From Thiofaba sp049322715 (lineage in GTDB: Bacteria; Pseudomonadota; Gammaproteobacteria; Halothiobacillales; Halothiobacillaceae), in the NCBI GenBank assembly GCA_049322715.1, contig JBMOQP010000038.1:1-52760 (forward strand): a DNA stretch of 52,760 nt. The letters are read 5' to 3'. The notes below the pieces were generated by a model. It was not told the DNA's origin, made no database searches, and saw only the letters and a program-made list of their open reading frames with translations. A program made the translations under genes and the position numbers. Positions 14,441 through 22,398 of the stretch are shown here, piece by piece (position 1 is the stretch's first letter; each line of letters begins with the position of its first letter).

Positions 14441-14942
14441 GCCCGGCCTCCGGGGCATCGCCGGGGGCGCCCTCCACGCTTGCCACCTTGCGGGTCAGCA
14501 GGCTGAAGGCGATCTCGCTGCTCTGGGCCTGGCGGATGGCGGTGCAGAATTCGGGGTCGCTGAAGCGGCGCGCGAGCTGACCGAGGATGGACAGGTGGGC
14601 TTCTTCTCCTCCTTCGGGGACGAGGATGGCGAAGATCAGGCTCACCGGCAGGCCGTCCGGGCTGTCGAAGTCGATCCCGCTGTCCAGGCGCACGAAGGCG
14701 CCCACCGGGGCCTTCAGGGCGGGCAGTTTGCCGTGCGGGATGGCGATGCCGCGGCCGACGCCGGTGCTGCCGAGCCGCTCGCGGGCCAGCAGGGTATCGA
14801 AGATGGCCCACGCTTCGAGCCCTTCCTGGGCGCCGGCGACGATCTGGCTGACGAGCTCGAGCGCACGCTTTTTGCTCGAGCATTCCTGGTCGAGCTTGAC
14901 ACGCTCGGGGGTGAGGATGTCGGCAATGGTCAGGGTATTCAT
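14421..14942 (-). CDS. ptsN: nitrogen-regulatory EIIA (PtsN, EIIA-Ntr)
   Basis: This encodes 173 residues. The phosphorylation site is His70 in GRGIAIPHGKL, and FAILVPEGG and HLSILGQLARRFSD are family motifs. The C-terminal 15 residues (APGDAPEAGHAQGRS) extend beyond the usual end and run up to the palindromic cluster. PtsN conveys nitrogen/carbon and potassium-linked signals through protein interaction. The ATG at 14942 overlaps the rpoN stop. In E. coli an hpf gene separates rpoN from ptsN, and here it is absent. Confidence 0.94.
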   Translation of the reverse strand: MNTLTIADILTPERVKLDQECSSKKRALELVSQIVAGAQEGLEAWAIFDTLLARERLGSTGVGRGIAIPHGKLPALKAPVGAFVRLDSGIDFDSPDGLPVSLIFAILVPEGGEEAHLSILGQLARRFSDPEFCTAIRQAQSSEIAFSLLTRKVASVEGAPGDAPEAGHAQGRS

Positions 14943-16420
14943 CAGCAGAGACGCTTGCGCTCGTTGGAAGGGGGAATGCCGAGGGACTCGCGGTACTTGG
15001 CGACGGTCCGACGGGCGACGTTGATGCCTTCAGCCTCCAGCAGCTGGGTGAGGCGGCTGTCGCTCAGCGGCTTGCTGGTCGGCTCGTCCGCCACCAGCTG
15101 CTTGATCCGGGCGCGGATGGCGGTGGAGGAGGCTTCCCCGCCATCCGCGGTCCCCACGTGGCTGGAGAAGAAGTGCTTGAACTCCACCACGCCGCGCGGG
15201 GTGTGCATGTACTTGTTGGTGGTGACGCGCGAGACGGTCGACTCGTGTAGCCCCAGCTCCTCGGCGATCTCGCGCAGCACCAGCGGGCGCATGGCGGCTT
15301 CGCCGTGCTCGAGGAAGTCCTGCTGGCGGCGCACGATGGCCTCGGCGACCGCGAGCAGGGTCTCGTTGCGGCTCTGCACGCTCTTGATGAACCAGCGCGC
15401 CTCCTGCAGGGCGTTGCGCATGTAGTTCATGTCCTCGCCGCGGCGGCCGCGCTGGATGAAGCCGGCGTACAGGTTGTTGATGCGCAGTTTTGGGGTGATG
15501 TCGGGATTGAGCTCGACGCGCCACTGCCCGCCGACCCGGCGCACGATCACGTCCGGGATCACGTATTCGACGTCCTGGCTGCGCAGTTCGGCGCCGGGGC
15601 GGGGGTTGAGTCCCTGCAGGACCTGCAGGGCGGCCTTGAGGGCCTCGGCGTCGATCTTCAGCAGGCGCTGCAGGCGGACGTAGTCGCGCGTGGCCAGCAG
15701 ATCGAGATGCTCGAGCAGGCGGGCGGCGTCGGCGTGGGCCGGGGTGGGGGCCTCGACCTGGCGCAACTGGAGCGCGAGACATTCGCCGAGGTCGCGCGCC
15801 GCGACGCCGGGCGGGTCGAACTGCTGGACGAGGTGGAGCATGGCCTCCGCCTCGTCGGCCTCAAGCTCCGGCAGATCCCGGCGCAGTCCCTCGACGATGC
15901 TGTCCAGCGGCTGCTCGAGGAAGCCGTCCTCGTCCACGGATTCGATGATGGCGGTGGCGATCTGCTGGTCGCGCGGAGAGAGGGGGGTGAGCAGCATCTG
16001 CGAGAGCAGGTGGTCGTGAAGGCTCTCCTGCCCGCTGCTGGTGTAGCTGAGGAAGTCGCGCTCCTCGTCCTCCGCGCTGCCCTTGCTGTAGCTGGTGCTG
16101 CCGTCGGCTTCGAAGATGTCATCCCAGCGGCTGTCGACGGGCAGCTCCTCGGGCATTTCCTGGCGCGGGGCCTCGAGGTCGAGGGTGGTGTCCGCCTCGT
16201 CCAGGCTGGTGGTGGGCAGGGCCTCGCGGGTCTCGATCGCGGCTGGCTCGGCCTCCTCGCCGCTCTCGTCCTCGATCTCCAGCATGGGGTTGGCCTCGAT
16301 GGCCTGCTGGATCTCGGTCTGCAGTTCGAGGCTGGAGAGCTGAAGCAGCCGGATGGACTGCTGCAGCTGGGGGGTCATCGCAAGCGACAGCCCCTGCCTG
16401 AGCTCGAGTCCGGCCTTCAT
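14942..16420 (-). CDS. rpoN: RNA polymerase sigma-54 factor
   Basis: This encodes 492 residues. The N-terminal activator-interacting region is MKAGLELRQGLSLAMTPQLQQSIRLLQLSSLELQ. An acidic variable region lies at about 60-130. A core-binding domain follows, then the HTH (LGLHESTVSRVTTNKYMHTPRGVVEFKHFFSS), and the RpoN box ARRTVAKYRE is near residue 475. It directs transcription from -24/-12 promoters with enhancer-binding activators. Directly downstream are ptsN and hprK. Upstream toward lptB is a 160-bp gap containing a palindromic element. Confidence 0.97.
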   Translation of the reverse strand: MKAGLELRQGLSLAMTPQLQQSIRLLQLSSLELQTEIQQAIEANPMLEIEDESGEEAEPAAIETREALPTTSLDEADTTLDLEAPRQEMPEELPVDSRWDDIFEADGSTSYSKGSAEDEERDFLSYTSSGQESLHDHLLSQMLLTPLSPRDQQIATAIIESVDEDGFLEQPLDSIVEGLRRDLPELEADEAEAMLHLVQQFDPPGVAARDLGECLALQLRQVEAPTPAHADAARLLEHLDLLATRDYVRLQRLLKIDAEALKAALQVLQGLNPRPGAELRSQDVEYVIPDVIVRRVGGQWRVELNPDITPKLRINNLYAGFIQRGRRGEDMNYMRNALQEARWFIKSVQSRNETLLAVAEAIVRRQQDFLEHGEAAMRPLVLREIAEELGLHESTVSRVTTNKYMHTPRGVVEFKHFFSSHVGTADGGEASSTAIRARIKQLVADEPTSKPLSDSRLTQLLEAEGINVARRTVAKYRESLGIPPSNERKRLC

Positions 16421-16489
16421 GCCTGCATCAATGGGATGGTCATCATGGCGTCATTCTAGCGCAGACCGGCGGCGGGGCACGAAACCTGA

Positions 16490-16568
16490 CCGATCCGTCG
16501 GGAACGGATCGGGGGTCGCCATAAGGCGAACCCGCAGGGTGGCGACCAGGGATGGTCGGCATCCATGA
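16490..16568 (+). repeat. palindromic element between lptB and rpoN
   Basis: CCGATCCGT/ACGGATCGG with loop CGGGA (16490-16512). GGTCGCC/GGCGACC (16514-16547) encloses a small ACCC/GGGT hairpin. The alternative CGACCA/TGGTCG with loop GGGA (16543-16558) overlaps it. The 15-base word GGATGGTCGGCATCC (16550-16564) occurs in reverse complement at 17313-17327, in the lptB N-terminal element. It fills most of the intergenic gap. Confidence 0.7.
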
Positions 16569-16580
16569 TGGGGCGGGCCG

Positions 16581-17417
16581 CTACAGGCTGAATTGCTCGC
16601 CAAGGTAGACCTCGCGCACGCGCGGGTCGGCGAGGATGGTTTCCGGCGTTCCCTCGGCCAGCACCCCCCCGGCATGCATGATGGTGGCGTGGCTGCAGAT
16701 GCGCAGGGTCTCGCGCACGTTGTGGTCGGTGATCAGCACGCCGATGCCGCGTTCGGCGAGGTGGCGGATCAGGCGCTGGATGTCCAGCACGCTGATCGGG
16801 TCGACGCCGGCGAAGGGCTCGTCGAGCAGCAGGAAGCGCGGTTCGGCGGCTAGGGCACGGGCGATCTCCACCCGCCGTCGCTCGCCGCCGGACAGACTCA
16901 GGCCGAGGCTGTGGCGCACGTGACTGATGTGCAGCTCCTCGAGCAGTCCGTCGCAGATCTTCTGCCGGTCGCTGGCGCGGCGCAGGTCCGGTCGCAGTTC
17001 GAGCACGGCGAGGAGATTGTCCTCCACGCTCAGCTTGCGGAAGACAGAGGGTTCCTGCGGCAGGTAGCCGACGCCGAGGCGGGCACGGGTGTGCATCGGC
17101 AGGGACGAGATGTCCTGGCCGTCGAGCAGTATCTGCCCGCCGTCCGGCTGCACCAGGCCGGTGATCATGTAGAAGCTGGTGGTCTTGCCCGCACCGTTGG
17201 GTCCGAGCAGGCCGACGATCTCGCCGGTGCGTACCTCGAGCGTCATGTCGTGCACCACGGCACGCGAGCCATAGCGCTTGTTCAGCCTCTCGGCACGGAG
17301 GATGTGGGGCGCGGATGCCGACCATCCTTGGTCGGCCCCCTGCGGGCGGGCTTGCGCCAGCTTCGCGTTCGCCTGTCGGCGATCCCCGATGTGTTCCCGG
17401 CAAATCTGTTCCGTCAC
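16581..17417 (-). CDS. lptB: LPS export ABC transporter ATP-binding protein LptB with N-terminal extension
   Basis: This encodes 278 residues from a GTG at 17417 whose GTGA overlaps the lptA stop, indicating coupled translation. The catalytic part matches LptB closely: Walker A GPNGAGKT, LPQEPSVFRKLSVEDN, signature LSLSGGERRRVEIARAL, Walker B FLLLDEPFAGVDPIS, ITDHNVRETL. E. coli LptB is 241 residues. The extra 37 lie at the N terminus (IGDRRQANAKLAQARPQGADQGW...) and are encoded by a palindromic element at about 17.32-17.39 kb. No in-frame start exists between the element and the first native strand (HILRAERLNKRYG), so the element must be translated. It powers LPS extraction with LptFG. Confidence 0.93.
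   Translation of the reverse strand: MTEQICREHIGDRRQANAKLAQARPQGADQGWSASAPHILRAERLNKRYGSRAVVHDMTLEVRTGEIVGLLGPNGAGKTTSFYMITGLVQPDGGQILLDGQDISSLPMHTRARLGVGYLPQEPSVFRKLSVEDNLLAVLELRPDLRRASDRQKICDGLLEELHISHVRHSLGLSLSGGERRRVEIARALAAEPRFLLLDEPFAGVDPISVLDIQRLIRHLAERGIGVLITDHNVRETLRICSHATIMHAGGVLAEGTPETILADPRVREVYLGEQFSL
17313..17370. repeat. palindromic element within the lptB N terminus
   Basis: GCCGACCA (17317-17324) pairs with TGGTCGGC (17329-17336) around TCCT. The 25 bases 17346-17370 are identical to 44901-44925, the left arm and loop of a long hairpin there; here the right arm is missing, so this is a truncated copy. The word shared with the rpoN-side element lies at 17313-17327. Confidence 0.75.
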
Positions 17418-17941
17418 GGCTTCTTGCCCTCGGGGGTGTTGCGCGGCTGCAGGGTCATGCGCACGCGGTCGCTGCCGCCGGCGCCGGCGTCCACCACCTC
17501 GCTCTTGAGGCGGTAGACGATGCGTTCGCTGGCGAGGGTGTCGCCGGCCCGCTCGACCCGCGCCTGGCCGCTCAGGGTGATGACCTCGTCGAGGGCCTGG
17601 TAGTCCATCCGGCGGGCCTCGCCGCGTACCGGCAGTCCCTGTTCGTCGCGGTCCTGGTAGGTCGCGGGGCGCCCCTCGAGAATGGCGCGGTCGAACTGGC
17701 CGTCGCGCAGGTGGATGACCGCCTTGTCGGCCTGCAGCAGCAGCTGGCCCTGGCGGATGATGACACGCCCCTCGTAGGTGGCCTCGCCGCCCTTGTAGTC
17801 GGTGTGCTTGCGGTCAGCCTCGATCTCCAGCGGCAGCTTGCGGTCGGCGGAGGCCGCTTGAGCCTGGGGCGTTAGCCACAGGGGGGACAAGAGCAGGGTG
17901 GCGAGGATGGTCTTAACGACGGGGCGGTTCATGGCGATCAT
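17414..17941 (-). CDS. lptA: LPS transport periplasmic protein LptA
   Basis: This encodes 175 residues with a Sec signal peptide (cleavage after QAQAA near residue 30). The OstA-like beta-jellyroll repeats are visible: LEIEADRKHTDYKGGEATYEGRV, LQADKAVIHLRDG, YQALDEVITLSGQARVERAGDTLASERIVY. It bridges the periplasm, passing LPS from LptC to LptD. It overlaps lptC by 29 bases upstream and lptB by four bases downstream. Confidence 0.94.
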   Translation of the reverse strand: MIAMNRPVVKTILATLLLSPLWLTPQAQAASADRKLPLEIEADRKHTDYKGGEATYEGRVIIRQGQLLLQADKAVIHLRDGQFDRAILEGRPATYQDRDEQGLPVRGEARRMDYQALDEVITLSGQARVERAGDTLASERIVYRLKSEVVDAGAGGSDRVRMTLQPRNTPEGKKP

Positions 17942-18494
17942 GCACGCGGCCTTCCTGCAGGAGCAGTTGTTGAGTGAAATCGGCGCTGAAGGCAGCAGCC
18001 TGGCTTTGCCAGTGCTGGCCTTCGGCCGTCATGGGTTCGTTGCTGGTGGCGGTGCGCGCGGCGAGGTCGAGGGCGACGTCGCGCGCTTGCAGCCGCAGGG
18101 CATCGGAGGGCGGGACCTGCTCGCGGTCGATGGTGACCGCGCCCGCAAGCCAAGCGTGCCTGCGGTCGTCGTCGAGGCGGGCCTGCTCGGCGCGGAGGCG
18201 CCATATCCCGTGCTCGCCCTCCCTGGGATGAGCGAGTAGCTCGGCCCCGCTCAGCAGGTAGTCGCCGCTCTCCGCCCGGTGCTCCAGGCGGGAGCCGAGG
18301 GCCTCGTAGGCGGGGCGTCCCTCACTGTCGAACAGCCAGGCGTGCGGCCGGGTAAAGCTGTGGTCGGCGCCGTGCAGGCGCGGTGTGGCGGCGGGCAGGG
18401 GGCGCTGCAGGGACCAGTTGGCCAGGCCGCTCAGCAGGGCAGCCCCTCCGAGCAGGCCCCAGAACATCGTGCTGCGGCCGGGCTTCAATCTCAT
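17913..18494 (-). CDS. lptC: LPS export system protein LptC
   Basis: This encodes 193 residues from the ATG at 18494, whose ATGA overlaps the kdsC stop. A single N-terminal membrane anchor (MFWGLLGGAALLSGLANWSL) is followed by a periplasmic domain with the family pattern LHGADHSFTRPHAWLFDSEGRPAY. It receives LPS from the LptBFG transporter and hands it to LptA. The C-terminal tail beyond about residue 175 is rich in charged residues and overlaps lptA. Confidence 0.9.
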   Translation of the reverse strand: MRLKPGRSTMFWGLLGGAALLSGLANWSLQRPLPAATPRLHGADHSFTRPHAWLFDSEGRPAYEALGSRLEHRAESGDYLLSGAELLAHPREGEHGIWRLRAEQARLDDDRRHAWLAGAVTIDREQVPPSDALRLQARDVALDLAARTATSNEPMTAEGQHWQSQAAAFSADFTQQLLLQEGRVHDRHEPPRR

Positions 18495-19015
18495 GCCAGG
18501 TAGCGCTCGAGCAGGGCATCCAGCTTGCCCTGGGCTTCGAGGATCAGGTCGCACAGGTCGCGTACCGCCCCCTGGCCGCCGCCGCGCTCGGCGGTCCAGT
18601 GGCAGTGGCGCTTCACGATGCCGGGCGCGTCCTGCACGGTGGTGGCGAGGCCGACCCGGCTCAGCACGGGCAGGTCGATCACGTCGTCGCCCATGTAGGA
18701 GACCTGCTCGTGCGTCAGCCCCAGGCGTTCGATCAGCTCGAGATAGGTGGCGCGCTTGTCGTGCTGGCCCTGGAAGACGTGCGGGATGCCGAGGTTGCGC
18801 ATCCGGTGAGCGACCGCGGGCGAGCTGCGCGCGGTGATGACGCCGACCTCGATGCCGGCCTCCATCAGCAGCTTGAGGCCGTGTCCGTCGCGGGAATGGA
18901 AGGCCTTGATCTCCTCGCCGTCGGCATTGAAGATCAGGCGGCCGTCGGTGAGTACGCCGTCGACGTCGAACAGTGCCAGGCGGACCTGGCGGGCGCGGGC
19001 GAGGATGTCCTGCAT
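18491..19015 (-). CDS. kdsC: 3-deoxy-D-manno-octulosonate 8-phosphate phosphatase
   Basis: This encodes 174 residues of the HAD superfamily. Motif I is LFDVDGVLTDGRL, with GVITARSSPAV as motif II and YMGDDVIDLPVL as motif IV. It hydrolyses Kdo-8-phosphate to Kdo in LPS inner core synthesis. The start overlaps the kdsD stop (TGATG). Confidence 0.96.
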   Translation of the reverse strand: MQDILARARQVRLALFDVDGVLTDGRLIFNADGEEIKAFHSRDGHGLKLLMEAGIEVGVITARSSPAVAHRMRNLGIPHVFQGQHDKRATYLELIERLGLTHEQVSYMGDDVIDLPVLSRVGLATTVQDAPGIVKRHCHWTAERGGGQGAVRDLCDLILEAQGKLDALLERYLA

Positions 19016-19989
19016 CAGGCCACCCCGGCGCGCAGCAGGTCGTGGGTGTTGAAGGCGCCGACCGGGCGGCGGTCCTCGTCGACCACGATCAGGGCGTTGA
19101 TCTTATGCCGCTCCATCAGGCCGAGGGCCTCGGCCGCCAGCATCCCCTCCGGACAGGTCTTGCCGCCCTGGGTGTAGAGCTCGTCGACGCGCGCGCCGCG
19201 CAGGTCGATGTCGGCGTGGTCGAGGGCGCGGCGCAGGTCGCCGTCGGTGAACACCCCGGCGAGCCGCCCCTCGGCATCCACCACGGCAGTGATGCCCAGT
19301 CCCTTGCGGGTGATCTCCATCAGTGCGTCGCGCAAGGGGGCACCCAGTTCGACCTTGGGCAGGCGCTCGCCGCCATGCATGACGTCGCGCACGTGCAGCA
19401 GCAGGCGGCGTCCCAGTGCGCCGCCCGGATGGGAGAGGGCGAAGTCCTCGGCGGTGAAACCGCGCGTCTCCAGCAGGGTAATGGCCAGGGCGTCGCCCAT
19501 GGCGAGGGCGGCGGTGGTGCTGGCGGTGGGCGCGAGGCCGAGCGGGCAGGCCTCCTTGTCGACCCCGACATCGATGTGCACCTCGGCCTCGCGCGCCAGG
19601 GTGGACTGCGGGCGGCCGGTCATGGCGATCAGCGGCACGCCAAGGCGCTTGATGATCGGCAGGATGGCAAGGATCTCCGGCGTCTCGCCGGAGTTGGACA
19701 GGGCCAGCACGACGTCCTGGCGGGTGATCATGCCCAGGTCGCCATGGCTGGCCTCGCCCGGGTGGACGAAGAACGCGGGGGTGCCGGTGCTGGCCAGGGT
19801 GGCGGCGATCTTGCCGCCGATGTGGCCGGACTTGCCCATGCCGGTGACGACCACCCGCCCGGTGCAGGCGAGCACCAGCTCGCAGGCGCGCACGAAGGCC
19901 CCGTCGAGCCGCTCGTTCAGGCGGACGAGGGCGGCGGCCTCGGTCTCGAGCACGGCGCGGGCAAGGCCGAGCAGGCGGTCGGAATGCAT
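19015..19989 (-). CDS. kdsD: D-arabinose 5-phosphate isomerase
   Basis: This encodes 324 residues from the ATG at 19989, which reproduces the family N terminus; an in-frame ATG at 20073 would add an unlikely leader and clash with the divergent gene. The N-terminal SIS domain has GRVVVTGMGKSGHIG and LSNSGETPEI. Two CBS domains occupy the C-terminal 120 residues (RDVMHGGERLP..., MERHKINALIVVDEDRRPVGAF). It makes arabinose-5-phosphate, the first committed precursor of Kdo. It heads the minus-strand kdsD-kdsC-lptC-lptA-lptB run. Confidence 0.96.
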   Translation of the reverse strand: MHSDRLLGLARAVLETEAAALVRLNERLDGAFVRACELVLACTGRVVVTGMGKSGHIGGKIAATLASTGTPAFFVHPGEASHGDLGMITRQDVVLALSNSGETPEILAILPIIKRLGVPLIAMTGRPQSTLAREAEVHIDVGVDKEACPLGLAPTASTTAALAMGDALAITLLETRGFTAEDFALSHPGGALGRRLLLHVRDVMHGGERLPKVELGAPLRDALMEITRKGLGITAVVDAEGRLAGVFTDGDLRRALDHADIDLRGARVDELYTQGGKTCPEGMLAAEALGLMERHKINALIVVDEDRRPVGAFNTHDLLRAGVA

Positions 19990-20072
19990 GGGGTGGGCGT
20001 CTTGGGTTGAGGAAATCAAGGACAAAAGTATACCGAAGCCGAGGGCATGACCTGAAGGCAGGTGTTGATACA

Positions 20073-20960
20073 ATGTTTCCCATGGAAGGAATGGAAGTAC
20101 AAGCGTTCGAACCCGAGGCCGCCCGCGCCAGCGAGCTCGGCTGGGATGTGGCGCGTGCCCGGCAGCGCGAGGCCGCCGTGCGCCTGGGGCTCGAGGTTTG
20201 CTTTCGTGACCTGGTCGGCGGATTCGAGGGGCCTATGCTTGCCCTCGTCCCGTCCGGTTACTTCTTCATGGGGGCGCCCCTGGAGGAATACGCCCGCCAG
20301 TCGTGGGAGGGGCCGCAGCACAAGGTTACCGTGCTGCACGACTTCGCCCTCATGCGCCATGCCGTGACGATCGGGGAGTACGCGCGTTTCTACCAGGAAA
20401 CCGGCCACCCTCGTCCGCGCCGCTACAGCTGGACCGATCCAGAGCTGCCGGCCTTCAATGTCAGTTTCCAGGACGCCCAGGCCTATGCCGAATGGTTGTC
20501 GCAGCGGACCGGCCAGCGCTATCGCCTGCCGACCGAGGCGGAGTGGGAATATGCCGCGCGCGCCGGCACCACCACCGCCTTCGCCTTCGGCGACCGCATC
20601 CACCGCAGCGAGGTGAACTGCGCCGGCGGCCTGCACTGCACCCGTGGCCTTTACCTCTGTGGCCCCAAGCGGCCGGTGCCGGTCGGCAGCCTGCCGGCGA
20701 ACGCCTGGGGCCTGCATGAGATGCACGGCAACATGCAGGAGTTCGTGCTCGATCACTGGCGCGAGGCCTACAGCGGCGTGCCGCGCCTGGCGCATGAGGT
20801 CTGGACCGGCGGCAACACCCGTCTGCGCGCCGTGCGAGGCGGCTCGTGGTTCGATGCGCCCGGCATGTGCCGCAGCGCCGCACGCTGGTTCCGCGAGCTG
20901 GGCGAGTTCGACCTCAACCTCGGCTTCCGCCTGCTGCGCGAACTGGGTGCCCGGGCATGA
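20073..20960 (+). CDS. SUMF1/formylglycine-generating-enzyme-like protein
   Basis: This encodes 295 residues from the ATG at 20073 (AGGTG upstream). The sulfatase-modifying-factor fold is unmistakable: GYFFMGAPLEEY, YRLPTEAEWEYAARAGTTTAFAFGD, ANAWGLHEMHGNMQEFVLD, AVRGGSWFD, LGFRLLREL. The sequence between, CAGGLHCTRGLYLCGPKRP, has three Cys in 14 residues and does not match the canonical FGE catalytic Cys pair, so it may be one of the many non-FGE members of the fold. An 80-residue N-terminal region precedes it. It overlaps the next gene by ATGA and begins the operon that contains mla genes, which is unusual. Confidence 0.8.
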   Translation: MFPMEGMEVQAFEPEAARASELGWDVARARQREAAVRLGLEVCFRDLVGGFEGPMLALVPSGYFFMGAPLEEYARQSWEGPQHKVTVLHDFALMRHAVTIGEYARFYQETGHPRPRRYSWTDPELPAFNVSFQDAQAYAEWLSQRTGQRYRLPTEAEWEYAARAGTTTAFAFGDRIHRSEVNCAGGLHCTRGLYLCGPKRPVPVGSLPANAWGLHEMHGNMQEFVLDHWREAYSGVPRLAHEVWTGGNTRLRAVRGGSWFDAPGMCRSAARWFRELGEFDLNLGFRLLRELGARA

Positions 20961-21571
20961 TCGCGCTGGGATGCTTTGACTGGCGACACGCCGCCTGGCA
21001 GGGAGGGTTCTATCCCGATGACCTGCCGGCCGAGTGGCGACTGACCTTCTATGCAAACGAATTCGATGCGCTCGGCCTCGAGGCCGCGGCGTGGCTCGAG
21101 CCCTCCCTGGACGAACTGGGCGGCTGGGTGGCGGACACGCGCGAAGGCTTCCGCATCTATCCCGAACTGCCCGCCCGGGCGGTGCCGGACCTCGAGGCGC
21201 GCCTGAAGGCCCTGGGTCCGCGCCTGGGCGCCACCCTGGCCGGGGAGGGATGCTCGCCCGAGCTCATCGAGCTCGCCGGGCGTTTCGCCCCGGTATGGGC
21301 ACAAGCCGCGATAACAGCGCCGTCGGTGAATCCAGGGATGGATTGCGCCGAGGGCCTGCCGCCGGTGGCGCACGACCTGGTCGAGGCGCTGGAGCCCGGC
21401 CGTGCCCCGCTGGTCGTGCTCGACTCCCCGGGCGTCGACCTGCGCGCCGCGCGCAGGGTCATGGAGGCGCTTGGGCCGCGCGATGCGACCCTCCTGCTGC
21501 GCGATGCCGGCACGGCGCTCGAATCGCTGCAGGGGCTGCGCACCCTGCGCGACCTCCTGGGGTGGCAATGA
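20957..21571 (+). CDS. DUF72 (YecE)-like protein, shortened
   Basis: This encodes 204 residues. The opening MIALGCFDWRHAAWQGGFYPDDLPAEWRLTFYANEF fits the DUF72 start (GxxxWxxxxWxGxFYPxxxP..LxxYA..F). After that the resemblance fades and the protein is some 40 residues shorter than usual, so it may be a divergent or degenerating member. A hairpin with arms AATCCA/TGGATT and loop GGGA sits in the coding sequence at 21329-21344. The start overlaps the SUMF1-like stop and its stop overlaps the mlaF start, so it is translated with them. Confidence 0.55.
   Translation: MIALGCFDWRHAAWQGGFYPDDLPAEWRLTFYANEFDALGLEAAAWLEPSLDELGGWVADTREGFRIYPELPARAVPDLEARLKALGPRLGATLAGEGCSPELIELAGRFAPVWAQAAITAPSVNPGMDCAEGLPPVAHDLVEALEPGRAPLVVLDSPGVDLRAARRVMEALGPRDATLLLRDAGTALESLQGLRTLRDLLGWQ
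21329..21344 (+). repeat. apex-motif hairpin inside the DUF72-like gene
   Basis: AATCCA (21329-21334) and TGGATT (21339-21344) enclose GGGA, reproducing the CA-GGGA-TG apex. An outer CGG/CCG pair (21324-21326 with 21348-21350) may extend the stem. It encodes VNPGMDC in the host frame without a break. Confidence 0.5.
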
Positions 21572-22398
21572 GCATGGACGGTGACAATCTGATCGAGGTC
21601 TGCAACCTCACCTTCCGGCGCGGCTCCAAGGTGATCTTCGACGACCTGAGTCTGACGATCCCGCGCGGCAGCGTGGCGGCCATCATGGGGCCGAGCGGCA
21701 CCGGCAAGACCACCCTGCTCAAGCTGATCGGCGGCCAGCTGCGCCCGGACCGCGGCGAGGTCTGGGTGGACGGGGTCAACGTGCACAAGCTGCGCCACGC
21801 CGAGCTGTTCGAGCTGCGCAAGCGCATGGGCATGCTGTTCCAGCACGGCGCGCTGCTGACCGATCTGTCGGTGTTCGAGAATGTCGCTTTCCCGCTGCGC
21901 GAGCATACCCGCCTGCCGGAGTCGATGATCCGCGATCTGGTGCTGATGAAGCTCAATGCGGTCGGCCTGCGCGGCGCGCGCGACCTGATGCCCGCCGAGC
22001 TGTCTGGCGGGATGGCGCGCCGGGTGGCCCTGGCGCGGGCCATCGCGATGGACCCCATGCTGGTGATGTACGACGAGCCCTTCACCGGCCAGGATCCGAT
22101 CACCCTCGGCGTGCTGGTGCGCCTGATCCGCAGCCTGAACGATGCCCTCGGCCTGACCAGCATCCTGGTCTCGCACGACGTGGCCGAGGCCACGTCGATC
22201 GCCGACCGGGTGTATGTCCTCGCCGGTGGCAAGGTGGTGGCCTCGGGCAGCGCGGAGGAGGTGAACGCGAGCGACTCGCCGTGGGTGCGCCAGTTCATGC
22301 AGGGCTTGCCCGACGGCCCGGTTCCGTTCCACTATCCCGCCCCGCCGCTGGCGGGGGATTTCCTTGGCGATGTCGCGGACAAGGGGAGAGCCGCATGA
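21568..22398 (+). CDS. mlaF: phospholipid ABC transporter ATPase MlaF
   Basis: This encodes 276 residues. Walker A is GPSGTGKT. The switch region carries FQHGALLTDLSVFENVAFPLREH, typical of MlaF/MkL. The signature is AELSGGMARRVALARAI, with Walker B MVMYDEPFTGQDP. It energises the MlaFEDB complex that moves phospholipids between inner and outer membrane to keep outer-leaflet asymmetry. Its start overlaps the previous stop (AATGA) and its end overlaps mlaE (ATGA). Confidence 0.96.
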   Translation: MSMDGDNLIEVCNLTFRRGSKVIFDDLSLTIPRGSVAAIMGPSGTGKTTLLKLIGGQLRPDRGEVWVDGVNVHKLRHAELFELRKRMGMLFQHGALLTDLSVFENVAFPLREHTRLPESMIRDLVLMKLNAVGLRGARDLMPAELSGGMARRVALARAIAMDPMLVMYDEPFTGQDPITLGVLVRLIRSLNDALGLTSILVSHDVAEATSIADRVYVLAGGKVVASGSAEEVNASDSPWVRQFMQGLPDGPVPFHYPAPPLAGDFLGDVADKGRAA

